Assembly: GCA_002702065.1 (NCBI GenBank)
Contig: NZXX01000002.1
Location: forward strand, 1 to 64,000
Reading direction: 5' to 3'
DNA from: Anaerolineaceae bacterium
GTDB taxonomy: Bacteria > Chloroflexota > Anaerolineae > Aggregatilineales > Phototrophicaceae
Length of the DNA stretch: 64,000 nucleotides
Within the stretch, counting starts at the first letter, position 1. Each line of letters begins with the position of its first letter. Below, piece after piece: positions 17,814 through 27,573 of this stretch. A model generated the notes under the pieces. That model saw only the letters and a program-made list of their open reading frames with translations, searched no databases and was not told the DNA's origin. The translations under genes and the position numbers were made by a program.

Positions 17814-19493
17814 ATGGCCGAACATCAACAAATACCGGAACACGATCAGCCGTTTATCCCACCATACTACATGCTGATTCTGGCGCTGGTGGGCCTGCTT
17901 GTCGCGGTCGGCGTGCTCTTTACCCAGCCAACATTTACCGTCGTGGGATGGGGTGGTCTAGGCATCATGCTGCTGTCGCTGGTGGCCTGGGTCTTTATGG
18001 CCCCGGAACAGGCCAAAGCGGTGCTGACCGGACGTACCGTGCGTTTCGGCGGGACCAGCCTCGTCGTCACGGTGGTTGTCCTGATCGCGCTGATCGCAGT
18101 GTATACGATGGTGCGCAATCTGAGCATACGGGTGGACCTGACCCAGCGCGATATTTACTCGCTCACCGAAGAATCACGGCAGGCGATCAGCGTGCTGGGG
18201 GCGGACCCGACCGTGCCCGAAGTCAGGTTCGTGGCCTTTTACGGGGCTGCGCAGGCGGCCCAGCGCGACCGCGATGAACTGCTGTTTGAAGACTACAACC
18301 GCATCAGCAACGGCAAGGTGTCGTATGAATTTATCGACCCGGACCGCAACCCGCTGTTGGCGAATCAGATGGGCATCAACCGGGCCGGGCAGATTTTTGT
18401 CGGCAAGCTCAACGACGCGGGCGAACTGGACATCGAAAATGGCGAACTGGTGAATTTCGCCAGCCAGGACAGCCTGACCAATGCCATCCTCAAAGTGGCT
18501 GCCGAAGGCGACTTCCGGGCCTATTTTGTCGGCGTCGAGGGCGGGCTCAACCTGACGGCGGCGACGCCGGACGGGATGGCGACGCTCAATGACATCCTGA
18601 CCAACCAGCTTGACTGGACAACGCGGACGGTGGGTCTGTTTGATCTGAATAATCCGACCGGTGGTGTGACGCTCAATAACCCGAATATCGACGGTGAAGT
18701 GGTGGTGATACCGGGCGGCACGCAGGCGCTGACCGATGAAGAAGCGCAAATCCTGATTGATTATCTGGACGATGGCGGCAACCTGATTATCCTGGCGGCG
18801 CCCAGCACCGAGGCGGACAACACGTCACTGGCGACCACGCCGCTGCTCAACGACTACCTGTGGGAAAACTTTGGCCTGCGTTTCCAGGACAATATCATCA
18901 TTGATCCTTCACAGGCGTGGCAGACCCCGCTGATCCCGGTTTCGACGGATTTCAGCCTCAATCACCCGATCACGCGCAGCTTCCAGCGCGGCAGCGGCAT
19001 GGCTTTTGAAATTCCGCATGGCATCGAGATCGCCGATCCACTGCCGGATAGCATCGAGGGTCGCTATCTGGCGCGGTCCACAGCCGGTGCCTACGCCAAA
19101 ACGGATTATGAAGCGGTGATCAATGGCGAGTTTGATCGCGCAGACGAGGATGCCGGTGGGCCGTTTCCGATCGCGGCGGTGGCCGAAAATACCACCACCG
19201 GAGCCCGCGTGGTGTTGTTCGGCAGCACGTCGATCGCAGCCAACGGTTATATCTCGATTGCCAGCCTCGTGAATTTTGATGCGATGTTTAACAGCATGGT
19301 CTGGACAACCGGGTTCGACGAATTTTTTACCCAGATCAATATCCAGAGCGCCCAGCGCCCGCAGGACACCCCGATCTTTGTTGACCAGCAGACGAGCGGC
19401 ATGATCAATCTGGTGACCACCGTCCTGCTACCGTTCGGCGTGCTGCTGGTTGGTTTTCTGGTCTGGTGGAACAGCCGCGAACCGGCACGCTAA
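17814..19493 (+). CDS. GldG-like auxiliary ABC transport protein
   Basis: 559 residues from the ATG at 17814, preceded by GGAGGGCGTAATC; the frame is open further upstream but overlaps the permease in another phase. Two or three N-terminal membrane helices (~22-105) are followed by a large extracytoplasmic domain. It matches the ABC_transp_aux family (VDLTQRDIYSLTEESRQAI, VVVIPGGTQALTDEEAQILIDYL), with a final helix near 530-550. It is the extracytoplasmic partner of the ATPase/permease pair. Substrate unknown. Confidence 0.88.
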   Translation: MAEHQQIPEHDQPFIPPYYMLILALVGLLVAVGVLFTQPTFTVVGWGGLGIMLLSLVAWVFMAPEQAKAVLTGRTVRFGGTSLVVTVVVLIALIAVYTMVRNLSIRVDLTQRDIYSLTEESRQAISVLGADPTVPEVRFVAFYGAAQAAQRDRDELLFEDYNRISNGKVSYEFIDPDRNPLLANQMGINRAGQIFVGKLNDAGELDIENGELVNFASQDSLTNAILKVAAEGDFRAYFVGVEGGLNLTAATPDGMATLNDILTNQLDWTTRTVGLFDLNNPTGGVTLNNPNIDGEVVVIPGGTQALTDEEAQILIDYLDDGGNLIILAAPSTEADNTSLATTPLLNDYLWENFGLRFQDNIIIDPSQAWQTPLIPVSTDFSLNHPITRSFQRGSGMAFEIPHGIEIADPLPDSIEGRYLARSTAGAYAKTDYEAVINGEFDRADEDAGGPFPIAAVAENTTTGARVVLFGSTSIAANGYISIASLVNFDAMFNSMVWTTGFDEFFTQINIQSAQRPQDTPIFVDQQTSGMINLVTTVLLPFGVLLVGFLVWWNSREPAR

Positions 19494-19507
19494 GGAGGAA
19501 CAACACA

Positions 19508-20308
19508 ATGCGCTTGAATCGAAATACGATCATCCTGCTGCTTGTCAGCCTCGTGGTCATTATCGCGGTGGTGGTCATTGGCAACAATCAGGCGAACCAG
19601 CCGCCGGCTGCCAGCCCCACGCCTGCTGAGGGCGGCACGTTGCTGGAGGGCGTGGTCGCGACCGATGTGCTGAGCGTGGCGGTGCGCAATAACCAGAATG
19701 GTGATTTCATCCGCCTGGCACGCGCAGACAGCGAAGCCGATTGGGAAGTGACTGGTTTGGACGATATGGATGCCCAGGTGGTTGACCAGAACGCCGCCGC
19801 CGAGACGATCAACACCCTGCTTTCACTGGCCTATGATTCTGCTTTTGAGGCGGAAAATCTGGCGGACTTCGGGCTGGCCGAACCTGCTTACACCATTGAA
19901 GTCGATACGGGCGGCGATCAACTGCGCGTGTTTCTGGTGGGCAATCGCAACCCGGGTGGCAATCGCTACTACGTGATTTCCCGTGAGATCGAAGCTGCAT
20001 TGGCCGACGCCACCGAGGAAGCTGCCCCGACAACCGGCCAGGTGCTGCTGGTGAACCAGGGCACGCTCGATACGCTGATTGAAATTGTGGCCCAGCCACC
20101 ATTCGAGCCCACGGCGACCCCAACCGCTTCGCCAACGGCTACGCTCAACCCGATGAGTGAGGTCGAGATTGCGACGGCGACCGCCGAAACGCAGGCCACG
20201 ATCAACGCGGTTATGGCGACGATTGAAGCGGAGGACCTTGCCACGGCACAAGCCACAGCAGAAGCCACCGCCGAGGCCACGGCAGAAGCGACAGCAGAGG
20301 CCGAGTAG
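19508..20308 (+). CDS. DUF4340 domain protein
   Basis: 266 residues: an N-terminal signal anchor (MRLNRNTIILLLVSLVVIIA), a Pro/Thr linker, then a beta-rich DUF4340 core (NGDFIRLARADSEADWEV... FGLAEPAYTIEV). The C-terminal tail is low complexity with repeated ATAE units. AAGGAGGA overlaps the stop of the GldG-like gene. DUF4340 genes commonly follow GldG-like genes, so it is a subunit or partner of the same export complex. Confidence 0.88.
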   Translation: MRLNRNTIILLLVSLVVIIAVVVIGNNQANQPPAASPTPAEGGTLLEGVVATDVLSVAVRNNQNGDFIRLARADSEADWEVTGLDDMDAQVVDQNAAAETINTLLSLAYDSAFEAENLADFGLAEPAYTIEVDTGGDQLRVFLVGNRNPGGNRYYVISREIEAALADATEEAAPTTGQVLLVNQGTLDTLIEIVAQPPFEPTATPTASPTATLNPMSEVEIATATAETQATINAVMATIEAEDLATAQATAEATAEATAEATAEAE

Positions 20309-20333
20309 CCAGACAAAGCTGCGCAACATTTCG

Positions 20334-20369
20334 AATCCCTGCTGCGTATACGGCGTAGCAGGGATTTTT
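20334..20369 (+). terminator. Rho-independent terminator of the ABC operon
   Basis: AATCCCTGCT and AGCAGGGATT form a perfect 10-bp stem followed by a TTTTT run, 26 bp after the DUF4340 stop. Confidence 0.85.
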
Positions 20370-20434
20370 AATTTGGTGCGATTCCCGGTTTCGACTAAGA
20401 TAGAAGAAGATCAGGTTTGCCACAGGCAGGTGTT

Positions 20435-21649
20435 ATGCCAACGTTGATTATGCGACGCGGCCCACGAGCCGGAGCAGTCTATGAACTCAACCATGATGTT
20501 GTCAACATTGGACGTGGCTCTAAGAATGACATCATCATTGATGACAATGACGTCAGCCGTGAACACTGCCGCCTGCTGCGGGTGGTGGATCATTACCAGC
20601 TTGAAGACCTGAAATCCACCAATGGCACATTCGTGAACGGGCAACGCGTTACCCAGTCGCGTGATCTGCACAGTGGCGAGTTGATTGAACTGGGGGAGAT
20701 GATTACCCTCGAATATCAGCAGGAAGCGGCGGAACAGAAGGTCGCCCCTATTCCCTCGCACGACCCGACCAAGGTTGTGCCCATCAACCCCAGCGATGAT
20801 TATGCGCTGGTCGTAGAAGTCGGCCCGAATCCGCGCCGCATCTATACGTTAGCCAGCGAAAATGTCACCCTGGGGCGTGACCTTTCCAACGATATTGTCA
20901 TTCAGGATCCCGAAGTCAGCCGCTGGCACCTGCAACTGCTGCGTGGCCCGGATGGCTACGCGCTCAAGGACCTGGGTTCCACCAATGGCACGGTGCTCAA
21001 CGGTATGCGCCTGATCGACTCTCGCCCATTGAAGGTGTTCGATACCATCGAACTTGGGACTGCGGTGCGGCTGCATTATATTTATGATACGGATGACGCG
21101 CGCCGCCGCTTGCTGAACGAAGACGATGCCGCCAGTGAAGCGGGATCGGATGGTGCGCAGGCCAAGCGCGATACCAAAGAAGTGCTGCAACTGCGTTTTT
21201 CCAGCAAACGGAAGACGTCGCGCCTGGGGACGGGGTTGATACGCGGGTCGCTGGTGGATCATATTTTTGTGGCTTACGCCCGCGAAGACTGGGAAACAGT
21301 GGTCGCCCCGATGACGATTGCCCTGCAAGACGCGGGGATGGAAATCTGGGTTGATCAGTATCTGGTGCAAGGTGGTGAGGACTGGAAAGCGGCGGTCGAG
21401 CAGGCCCTGCACGAATGCTGGCTGATGATCCTGCTGATCTCGCCCGAAGCGCTGGAATCGCGTTATGTCCGGCTGGCGTATCGCTATTTTATCAACCGCG
21501 AGAAACCGGTTATCCCCTTGCAGTATAAACCATCGGAGTCGATGCCAACTGAACTCACCTCAATCGAATCACTCCCGTTCGATATCGCGAATGCCCGGCA
21601 CAGCTACCAACGCTTGATTCACGCTATTCTTGAAAAACGACCTTCTTGA
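20435..21649 (+). CDS. FHA-FHA-TIR signalling protein
   Basis: 404 residues. Two forkhead-associated domains bind phosphothreonine: FHA1 (~20-95; GR at 26-27, SREH 41-44, NG 63-64) and FHA2 (~135-215; GR 147-148, SRWH, STNG). A linker (~225-272) leads to a C-terminal TIR domain (~275-385: FVAYAREDW, IWVDQYLVQGGEDW, LLISPEALESRYVR). By eye, the position of the catalytic Glu of NADase TIRs is Ala348 (SRYVRLAYRYF), so NAD cleavage is doubtful and a scaffold role is more likely. The stop lies 3 bp before the ATG of the FGE-fold gene, implying coupling. No Ser/Thr kinase gene is in the window. Confidence 0.85.
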   Translation: MPTLIMRRGPRAGAVYELNHDVVNIGRGSKNDIIIDDNDVSREHCRLLRVVDHYQLEDLKSTNGTFVNGQRVTQSRDLHSGELIELGEMITLEYQQEAAEQKVAPIPSHDPTKVVPINPSDDYALVVEVGPNPRRIYTLASENVTLGRDLSNDIVIQDPEVSRWHLQLLRGPDGYALKDLGSTNGTVLNGMRLIDSRPLKVFDTIELGTAVRLHYIYDTDDARRRLLNEDDAASEAGSDGAQAKRDTKEVLQLRFSSKRKTSRLGTGLIRGSLVDHIFVAYAREDWETVVAPMTIALQDAGMEIWVDQYLVQGGEDWKAAVEQALHECWLMILLISPEALESRYVRLAYRYFINREKPVIPLQYKPSESMPTELTSIESLPFDIANARHSYQRLIHAILEKRPS

Positions 21650-21651
21650 AA

Positions 21652-22566
21652 ATGAGAACCGACATGTCGCCTGATTCTTTTGACCTTCTGATGCTGCTCC
21701 GGGGTACAACGCTTGATCATCAGGCGCGCGTTCAGATCGGCCAGCGGCTGCATGAGATGGGGGACTCGCGTCCCGGTGTGGGTTTGCTGCCGGATGGTCG
21801 GCCAGAGATCAATTGGTGTCCGGTCAATGTGCCGGTGGACCCGGTGTCGTTTCAGAATGAGCACGCACGGGTTTTCGGTGGGTTTGGGCTTCAGCCATAC
21901 TACATCGCCCGCTATCTGGTGACGTACCGGCAGTTCAAGGCCTTCTTGGACGCCCCGGATGGCTTTGACAATGACGCCTGGTGGCAGCATCTGACGCCGC
22001 GCTATCAGAAGCAGGGTGTGCTGGAGCAGCGGAACCCCGCCGACAACTGCCCGCGCGATACCGTTTCGTGGTATCAGGCGGTGGCGTTTGCCCGCTGGCT
22101 GAACGCGCTCTATACCGGTGAGGAACTCTTATCGCCGGGCGGCGGGCCACAACGGTTGGTGATCGGCCAGAATGCCGAAATTCGGCTGCCGTTCGAATGG
22201 GAATGGCAGTGGGCGGCCCAGGGCAATTTTAATCACGCGTATCCCTGGGGTGCCTGGGCGGATGGCGTGGCCAATACGCGCGAGGCCCGGCTCGGCCAGA
22301 CCACGGCTGTCGGGATGTATCCGCACGGGGCGTCGTGGTGCGGCGCGCTGGATATGAGCGGTAATGTGTGGGAATGGTGCCTGAACGACTATCGCAATCC
22401 GTCGTACGGGCAGTATGAAGGCCATAACAGCCGCGTGCTGCGTGGCGGCTCATTCGCGGATGTCGCTGAATGGGCCGTCTGTGGGTCGCGCTTTAACGAT
22501 TTGCCCAACCGTCGCCTCGATTATTTTGGGTTCCGCGTCGTGTGTGCACAACCGATGCCGGGTTAA
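21652..22566 (+). CDS. FGE/SUMF1-fold protein
   Basis: 304 residues. The formylglycine-generating-enzyme fold is shown by YYIARYLVTYRQFKAFLD, SWYQAVAFARWLNAL, LPFEWEWQWAAQGN, YPWG, DMSGNVWEWCLNDY and RVLRGGSF...GFRVV. The Cys pair that holds copper in true FGE is not visible in the C-terminal block, so sulfatase activation is unlikely; a C-type-lectin-like binding or other oxidase-like role is possible. TTG 21646 and ATG 21664 are alternative starts. It is translationally linked to the FHA-FHA-TIR gene, so the two probably act together. Confidence 0.8.
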   Translation: MRTDMSPDSFDLLMLLRGTTLDHQARVQIGQRLHEMGDSRPGVGLLPDGRPEINWCPVNVPVDPVSFQNEHARVFGGFGLQPYYIARYLVTYRQFKAFLDAPDGFDNDAWWQHLTPRYQKQGVLEQRNPADNCPRDTVSWYQAVAFARWLNALYTGEELLSPGGGPQRLVIGQNAEIRLPFEWEWQWAAQGNFNHAYPWGAWADGVANTREARLGQTTAVGMYPHGASWCGALDMSGNVWEWCLNDYRNPSYGQYEGHNSRVLRGGSFADVAEWAVCGSRFNDLPNRRLDYFGFRVVCAQPMPG

Positions 22567-22663
22567 CGAACCACGCCACTTCATTCAACCGGGTGCTTAC
22601 CAAAGAGCCTGATTTCAGACGCTGTCTCAGGTAATTTTTACCTAATTCGGTTAGAATTCTGTA

Positions 22664-22669
22664 TAGAAT
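22664..22669 (+). promoter_or_regulatory. -10 box upstream of the GAF-PAS kinase
   Basis: TAGAAT within TGTATAGAATATGG lies 5 bp before an in-frame ATG at 22675. Because transcription would start at about that ATG, the downstream ATG at 22714 is the better start. Confidence 0.35.
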
Positions 22670-22713
22670 ATGGAATGCAAAGCATCGCCCTGTCGATCAA
22701 CAAGGGAAAATGC

Positions 22714-24291
22714 ATGAGCCTAAGTGAGAGCAAGCGCCTTGAATCACTGTATACAATCGCCCGTGCTCTGCATGAGCAGGATTTGGATGTACAGGCGTTG
22801 TTGCAGACGGTGCTTTCGCTCACTGGCGATGTCATTCAGGCCACGCACGGCTGTGTGGTCACCCTGGACCCGAACAACCACATACGGGACGCTTTCATGC
22901 TGGGTAACAGCGGCGACAGCGACCTTGAACGTGAATTATGGGGCGTGCTGGTGCATCATGGGCTGGTGGGTTTTGTGCATCATGGCCGGCGTACCATCAT
23001 CGTTCGTGATCTCACGACTGACCCCCGATGGCCTGCTCTGCCACCCAACCCGCTGATGCCGCATGAAGGCTCGGCCATTGGCCTGCCGCTGCAAAAAGGT
23101 GGCACAATCTACGGCGTCATGCTTCTGATTCATCCACAGGTCGACTATTTTGATCAACCGGCAGTCGACATGCTGGAAGCGATTGCGCATATGGCCGCCT
23201 CGACAATTCGTAACGCGATCGAGTTCAACAATGTGCGCGCCAGCCAGGACCGCTACCAGTGGCTGTTTAAAGACTCCATCGTGCCGGTGATCGTGACCGA
23301 CCTCGACGGGCAGGTGGTCGACGCCAACCGGCAGGCGTGTGAGTTTCTGGGGTACCCGCACGACCAGATTGTGCAACTGCCGATCATGGCAATCCACCGG
23401 CTGGGTACAGGGCCATTAGGGGCGGACCGGTTTGCATCGCTGCAAGAAGGCAAGCAGATTGAATTTCGGACGACGGCCTGGACGGCGGCGGGCAAGGATG
23501 TGCCTGTGCTGGTGCGGGCGCGGCGGCTGACCTTTGCCGACCGGGGTGTGATTGAATGGATTGAAAACGACATCACGCCGGAGTTGGAACTGGAACAGCT
23601 TCGCGCAGACCTGACCGCGATGGTTTATCATGATTTGCGCGGGCCGCTGCAAGCGATCAACACCAGCTTTGTGACACTGGGCCGCCTGCTGGTTGGGGCG
23701 GATAACGCCGCGTTGCTCAATCTGGTTCAGGTGGGGATGCGCAGCACGCGCCAGCTATCGCGCATGATCGAAAGCCTGCTCGATATTCAGCGGTTGGAAG
23801 AAGGCCAGGCGGTGCTCGACCGTAAACAGACGTCGCTGCATAATTTGCTGGCGAACGCCGCCGAACTGGTGCAACCGCTGGCGACGGAGGCCAATCAACG
23901 CCTGCAATTTTCGATTGCCAGCAACCTGCCGTTTATCAAAATTGATCAGGATATGATCCAGCGGGTCATCATCAACCTGATGGAAAACGCGGTCAAATAC
24001 TCACCGGAGGGTGGATCGATCCTGCTGGGGGCGGAAGTTCATCAGAACGAGATTCGCATCAAAGTCGGTGATTCCGGACCGGGTATCCCCAAGCACATGC
24101 AGCGTCAGATATTCGATAAGTTCAGCCGCGTGAAATATGATGGCGCGCCCAAGGGCCTGGGTTTGGGGCTGGCGTTCTGCCGCCTGGCTGTCGAGGCGCA
24201 TGGGGGCAGTATCTGGGTGGAAAGTGAACCGGGGCAAGGATCGGTGTTTTACTTCACCCTGCCCCTGCAAGCGCAGCTCGCTGCGGTGTGA
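22714..24291 (+). CDS. GAF-PAS sensor histidine kinase
   Basis: 525 residues from the ATG at 22714, which follows AAGGGAAAA; an in-frame ATG at 22675 is less likely. Order: GAF (~10-165), PAS (~175-285, YQWLFKDSIVPVIVTDLDGQVVDANRQ), HisKA with His306 in YHDLRGPL, and HATPase (~405-520: NLMENAVKYSPEGG, DSGPGIP, GLGLGLAFCRL). No membrane segment, so it is a soluble sensor. No response regulator is adjacent; it follows the FHA-TIR/FGE pair on the same strand with a 147-bp gap. Confidence 0.92.
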   Translation: MSLSESKRLESLYTIARALHEQDLDVQALLQTVLSLTGDVIQATHGCVVTLDPNNHIRDAFMLGNSGDSDLERELWGVLVHHGLVGFVHHGRRTIIVRDLTTDPRWPALPPNPLMPHEGSAIGLPLQKGGTIYGVMLLIHPQVDYFDQPAVDMLEAIAHMAASTIRNAIEFNNVRASQDRYQWLFKDSIVPVIVTDLDGQVVDANRQACEFLGYPHDQIVQLPIMAIHRLGTGPLGADRFASLQEGKQIEFRTTAWTAAGKDVPVLVRARRLTFADRGVIEWIENDITPELELEQLRADLTAMVYHDLRGPLQAINTSFVTLGRLLVGADNAALLNLVQVGMRSTRQLSRMIESLLDIQRLEEGQAVLDRKQTSLHNLLANAAELVQPLATEANQRLQFSIASNLPFIKIDQDMIQRVIINLMENAVKYSPEGGSILLGAEVHQNEIRIKVGDSGPGIPKHMQRQIFDKFSRVKYDGAPKGLGLGLAFCRLAVEAHGGSIWVESEPGQGSVFYFTLPLQAQLAAV

Positions 24292-24299
24292 CCGGTGGC

Positions 24300-24776
24300 C
24301 TAGGCCTCTTCTTCCGGTTTCGAAGCGAGGATGAGCGTCATCGTACCGGACTGCACGGTTTTTCCATCCTGATTGATGATCTTGACCTCTGCGGTGATGG
24401 TGCCGCCGCCCAGCCGCCGTGCCTCTTTTTTCTCCACGATACTGATGACACTGTGCAGGGTATCGCCAATGAATACCGGCAGGCTGAACTTCATTTCCAG
24501 CCCGCGAAAGGCGATCACCGTGCGTTCCATGAAACCAATCTGATAAATCTGCCCGACGGCGTAGCTGAGTGTCAGCATCCCGTGGGCGATGCGCTGGCCC
24601 ATCGGGTGGGTTTTCATGTATTCGGCGTTGGTGTGCATCGGGTTGTAGTCCCCGGTCAGGGCGGCGAACTGCACCAGATCGGATTCCGTGATGGTGCGTC
24701 CGCGTGTGACAAAACGCTGCCCGATTTCCACTTCGTCGAAATAGTAGCCCATAGGGCCATCATCTGTGTAGCGCAT
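24300..24776 (-). CDS. MaoC-like (hotdog-fold) hydratase
   Basis: 158 residues from the ATG at 24776, preceded by AGGAGG. The R-hydratase motif is intact: Asp43 and His48 in TGDYNPMHTN, followed by HGMLTLSYAVGQ. The family hydrates enoyl-CoA thioesters; the exact acyl chain is unknown. Convergent with the kinase gene. It lies downstream of the fucosidase operon but is separated by a probable terminator, so it is likely independent. Confidence 0.88.
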   Translation of the reverse strand: MRYTDDGPMGYYFDEVEIGQRFVTRGRTITESDLVQFAALTGDYNPMHTNAEYMKTHPMGQRIAHGMLTLSYAVGQIYQIGFMERTVIAFRGLEMKFSLPVFIGDTLHSVISIVEKKEARRLGGGTITAEVKIINQDGKTVQSGTMTLILASKPEEEA

Positions 24777-24860
24777 GAGTCCTCCTGCATGTTGCTGCCT
24801 GAACGGGCGCGATTGTAGCGCCGATCGTCGCGCCTGACCATGCCGCCCTGTATGGTGGAC

Positions 24861-24902
24861 AAAAACAAAGCTGCGCCGGTTCAGCACAGCCTTGCTTGTT
24901 TA
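24861..24902 (-). terminator. probable terminator of the fucosidase operon
   Basis: Read on the minus strand, AAACAAGCAAGGCTG pairs imperfectly with CAGCTTTGTTT and is followed by a T-rich end (TTTGTTTTTG). It lies 27 bp after the last fucosidase stop. Confidence 0.5.
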
Positions 24903-24928
24903 TGCATATGGTGTGATTGATTTGTCGG

Positions 24929-26158
24929 TCAGGACAGCACAACAACGGTGTTTAACGGGTCGCGCTGCGCCGCCGGTACGGTAATGACCACGCCCTTATC
25001 GGTACGTTCCATCGGGACGGCATCGCCACTCACCAGCAGATGCGCCGCATTGACGGAATCCGGCACACCAGCGAGGGTCACGCTGTCGCTGATGTAGTCG
25101 AGCAGGTGTACATAATGGGTATCGCCGTTGCGGGTGCTGACGGCGCTGGCCGTAGGCTCGATCACCCCGGCGCGTGTGCCATAAATCGACTCGCCATTCG
25201 CCTGCAACCATGCCCCGATACCCTGAAGCCGCGCAACATGAATCGGGTTAATCACGCCTTCTTCATTCGGCCCGACGTTCAGCAGGTAGTTGGCCCCGGC
25301 GCTGGCCGCACGCGCCAGGTAATGGACCAGTGATCGCAGCGATTTATGGTTGTCGCTGCCGCGAATGTAAAACCAGTGATCGTTGATCGTCATGCACACT
25401 TCCAGCGCCAGCGACGAGATTTCCAGATTCTGCCAGCCGGTAGTGTTCATACCCGGCAGGTCCTGCTCGAAGCCCTGTACATCCTCGCCCGGCTGTGGCT
25501 GCGCATGGTGGTTGTTGAGCACGGTGGCGTCCGGCTGCAGGGTGTGGATCATGTTGTAGAGTTTTTCGTACTCGAACGAGCCACCCGCCATGAAATACTG
25601 ATGTTCTTCATCAAACTGGTGGTTCGGCCAGTGTCCATCGAACCACATGCAGGCGATCTCGCCAAAGTTGGTGCACAACTCGCGCACCTGCCCGTGCAGA
25701 AATTCGAGATAATCGGACCAGGCCAGGCCGCTTTCCTCACGGAAACGATAGGCCGGGTGATGCCAGTCCAGCAGCGAGTTGTAAAAACCGAGCTTGATAT
25801 CGCCGCGCCGGGCACAGGCATCCGCCAGTTCGCGTGCCGGGTCGCGCCCGAATGCGGTGTTGGTGATTTTGTAATCGCTCAACGCGGTATCGTACATGCT
25901 GAAGCCGTCGTGATGGCGGCTGGTGAACACGATATACTTCTGGCCCGCGTCCGCCGCAACGCTGACCCATTCGTCGGCGTTGAATTTGGTGGGGTTGAAC
26001 TGCCGGGTATATTGCTCGTAGTCCGGCACAGAGATCGACTCCGCCGCCATAATCCAGTCGTGGCGCGCCGGAACCGCCGATGGCCCCCAGTGAATGAACA
26101 TGCCAAAGCGCACGTCCTGATACCATTTAAGCCCCTGCTCAGAGGCCTGCTTAACCAT
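24929..26158 (-). CDS. alpha-L-fucosidase, GH29 (copy 2 of the tandem)
   Basis: 409 residues from the ATG at 26158 (AAAGGATAACGTT upstream). The GH29 barrel is shown by [31 protein letters not shown] and the nucleophile Asp174 in [10 protein letters not shown] small C-terminal beta domain follows. No signal peptide, so it is likely cytoplasmic, acting on imported fucosides. It is closely similar along its full length to the gene directly upstream (38-bp gap), with mostly conservative changes. The N-terminal loop [13 protein letters not shown] differs from [13 protein letters not shown] of the other copy, which may alter specificity. Confidence 0.93.
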   Translation of the reverse strand: MVKQASEQGLKWYQDVRFGMFIHWGPSAVPARHDWIMAAESISVPDYEQYTRQFNPTKFNADEWVSVAADAGQKYIVFTSRHHDGFSMYDTALSDYKITNTAFGRDPARELADACARRGDIKLGFYNSLLDWHHPAYRFREESGLAWSDYLEFLHGQVRELCTNFGEIACMWFDGHWPNHQFDEEHQYFMAGGSFEYEKLYNMIHTLQPDATVLNNHHAQPQPGEDVQGFEQDLPGMNTTGWQNLEISSLALEVCMTINDHWFYIRGSDNHKSLRSLVHYLARAASAGANYLLNVGPNEEGVINPIHVARLQGIGAWLQANGESIYGTRAGVIEPTASAVSTRNGDTHYVHLLDYISDSVTLAGVPDSVNAAHLLVSGDAVPMERTDKGVVITVPAAQRDPLNTVVVLS

Positions 26159-26196
26159 AACGTTATCCTTTGTCTGACTTCGATGTTCCGAAAGCA

Positions 26197-27426
26197 CTAC
26201 GACAGGACAACCACCGTATCGATGGGGTCGCGCTGCGCTTCCGGTACGTTGATGACCACGCCCTTGTCAGTACGCTCCATGCGAACCGACTCACCCGTGT
26301 GCAGCACCCGCGCCGAACTGACGGAGTCCGGGATGTTGTCGAGGGTCGCATTGTCGCTGACGTAATCGAGCAGGTGGATGTAATGGGTGTCGCCATTACG
26401 GGTGCTGACCGTACTGGCTGTGGGGCTGACGACACCGGCACGCGTGCCATAGACGGATTCACCGTTGGTTTCCAGCCATTGGCCCACCCCGCGCAAACGC
26501 TCGGCATGCACCGGCAGGATTTCACCCTCCGCCGTCGGCCCGACATTCAGTAGATAGTTGGCCCCGGCGCTGGCCCCGCGCACCAGGTAATGGACCAGTG
26601 CTTTGACGGACTTGTGATTATGGTCATTGGCGCTGTAGCCCCAGTGATCGTTGATGGTCATGCAGACTTCCAGCGGGCTGTCCGAAACCGTGGTGTCGTT
26701 GAAACCCGCCGTGTTCATGCCCGGCAGGTCCTGCTCGAAACCCTGCACATCCTCGCCGGGGTGCGGCTCTTCATGATGGTTGTTGAGCACCACCGCATCC
26801 GGTTGCAGGGTGTGGATCATGTCGTACAGCTTGTCATACTCGAATGAGCCGCCCGCCATGAAATAGGCATTGCTCTCGTCCATTTTGTGGCGCGGCCAGT
26901 CGCCATCGAACCACATGCAGGCGATCTCGCCGTAATTGGTGCACAACTCGCGCACCTGCCCGTGCAGGAACTCGATATAGTCCGACCAGGCCAGCCCGCT
27001 TTCCTCGCGGAAACGATAGGCCGGGTGGTGCCAGTCCAGCAGTGAGCTGTAAAAGCCGAGCTTGATGTCGCTGCGCCGGGCACAGGCGTCCGCCAGTTCG
27101 CGCAGCGGGTCGCGCCCGAACGCCGTGTTGGTGATCTTGTAATCGCTCAGTGCCGTATCGTACATGCTGAAGCCGTCGTGATGGCGGCTGGTGTGGACGA
27201 TGTATTTCTGACCGGCATCGGCGGCAATGCTGACCCATTCGTCGGCGTTGAATTTGGTGGGGTTGAACTGGGAAACCAGTTTTTCATATTCCGGCACCGG
27301 AATGCGATCGGTGTGCATCACCCATTCCTGCTTTGCCAGAATGGCATACAGGCCCCAGTGGATGAACATGCCAAAACGCACGTCCTGAAACCATTTCAGT
27401 CCTTCGGTAGAAACTTGCTTGACCAC
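26197..27426 (-). CDS. alpha-L-fucosidase, GH29 (copy 1 of the tandem)
   Basis: 409 residues from a GTG at 27426, chosen because GAAAGGAAACACA precedes it and the start aligns exactly with that of its twin. It has the same GH29 landmarks, nucleophile Asp174 in CMWFDGDWP, and the same C-terminal ending ([10 protein letters not shown]). It follows the solute-binding-protein gene by 147 bp containing paired hairpins. It would release fucose from fucosides brought in by the upstream ABC importer. Confidence 0.93.
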   Translation of the reverse strand: MVKQVSTEGLKWFQDVRFGMFIHWGLYAILAKQEWVMHTDRIPVPEYEKLVSQFNPTKFNADEWVSIAADAGQKYIVHTSRHHDGFSMYDTALSDYKITNTAFGRDPLRELADACARRSDIKLGFYSSLLDWHHPAYRFREESGLAWSDYIEFLHGQVRELCTNYGEIACMWFDGDWPRHKMDESNAYFMAGGSFEYDKLYDMIHTLQPDAVVLNNHHEEPHPGEDVQGFEQDLPGMNTAGFNDTTVSDSPLEVCMTINDHWGYSANDHNHKSVKALVHYLVRGASAGANYLLNVGPTAEGEILPVHAERLRGVGQWLETNGESVYGTRAGVVSPTASTVSTRNGDTHYIHLLDYVSDNATLDNIPDSVSSARVLHTGESVRMERTDKGVVINVPEAQRDPIDTVVVLS

Positions 27427-27512
27427 TGTGTTTCCTTTCAGTGATGCGGTTGCTTGTTTGCATATGATGGAGAGGTATTGATTGGGGTTCATTCGAGCCT
27501 GTGAAGGTGTGT

Positions 27513-27552
27513 AAACAGGGCTGCACCCCCTGTTTGTAAAGGTGTGCAGCCC
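27513..27552 (-). promoter_or_regulatory. two mutually exclusive hairpins in the operon spacer
   Basis: GGGCTGCAC (27518-27526) pairs with GTGCAGCCC (27544-27552). The overlapping AAACAGGG (27513-27520) pairs with CCCTGTTT (27528-27535). Both are perfect and share bases, so only one can form. The position between the abundant binding-protein gene and the fucosidases fits an mRNA 3'-end stabiliser or attenuator. The T-run is poor. Confidence 0.5.
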
Positions 27553-27573
27553 ATGTTGGAGAGTTCGACGGGT

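Noticed and set aside
21260..21600. TIR domain as an active NAD-cleaving defence effector
   Set aside because: The position of the catalytic Glu reads Ala (SRYVRLAYRYF) by eye alignment, and no sensor or defence neighbours are present.
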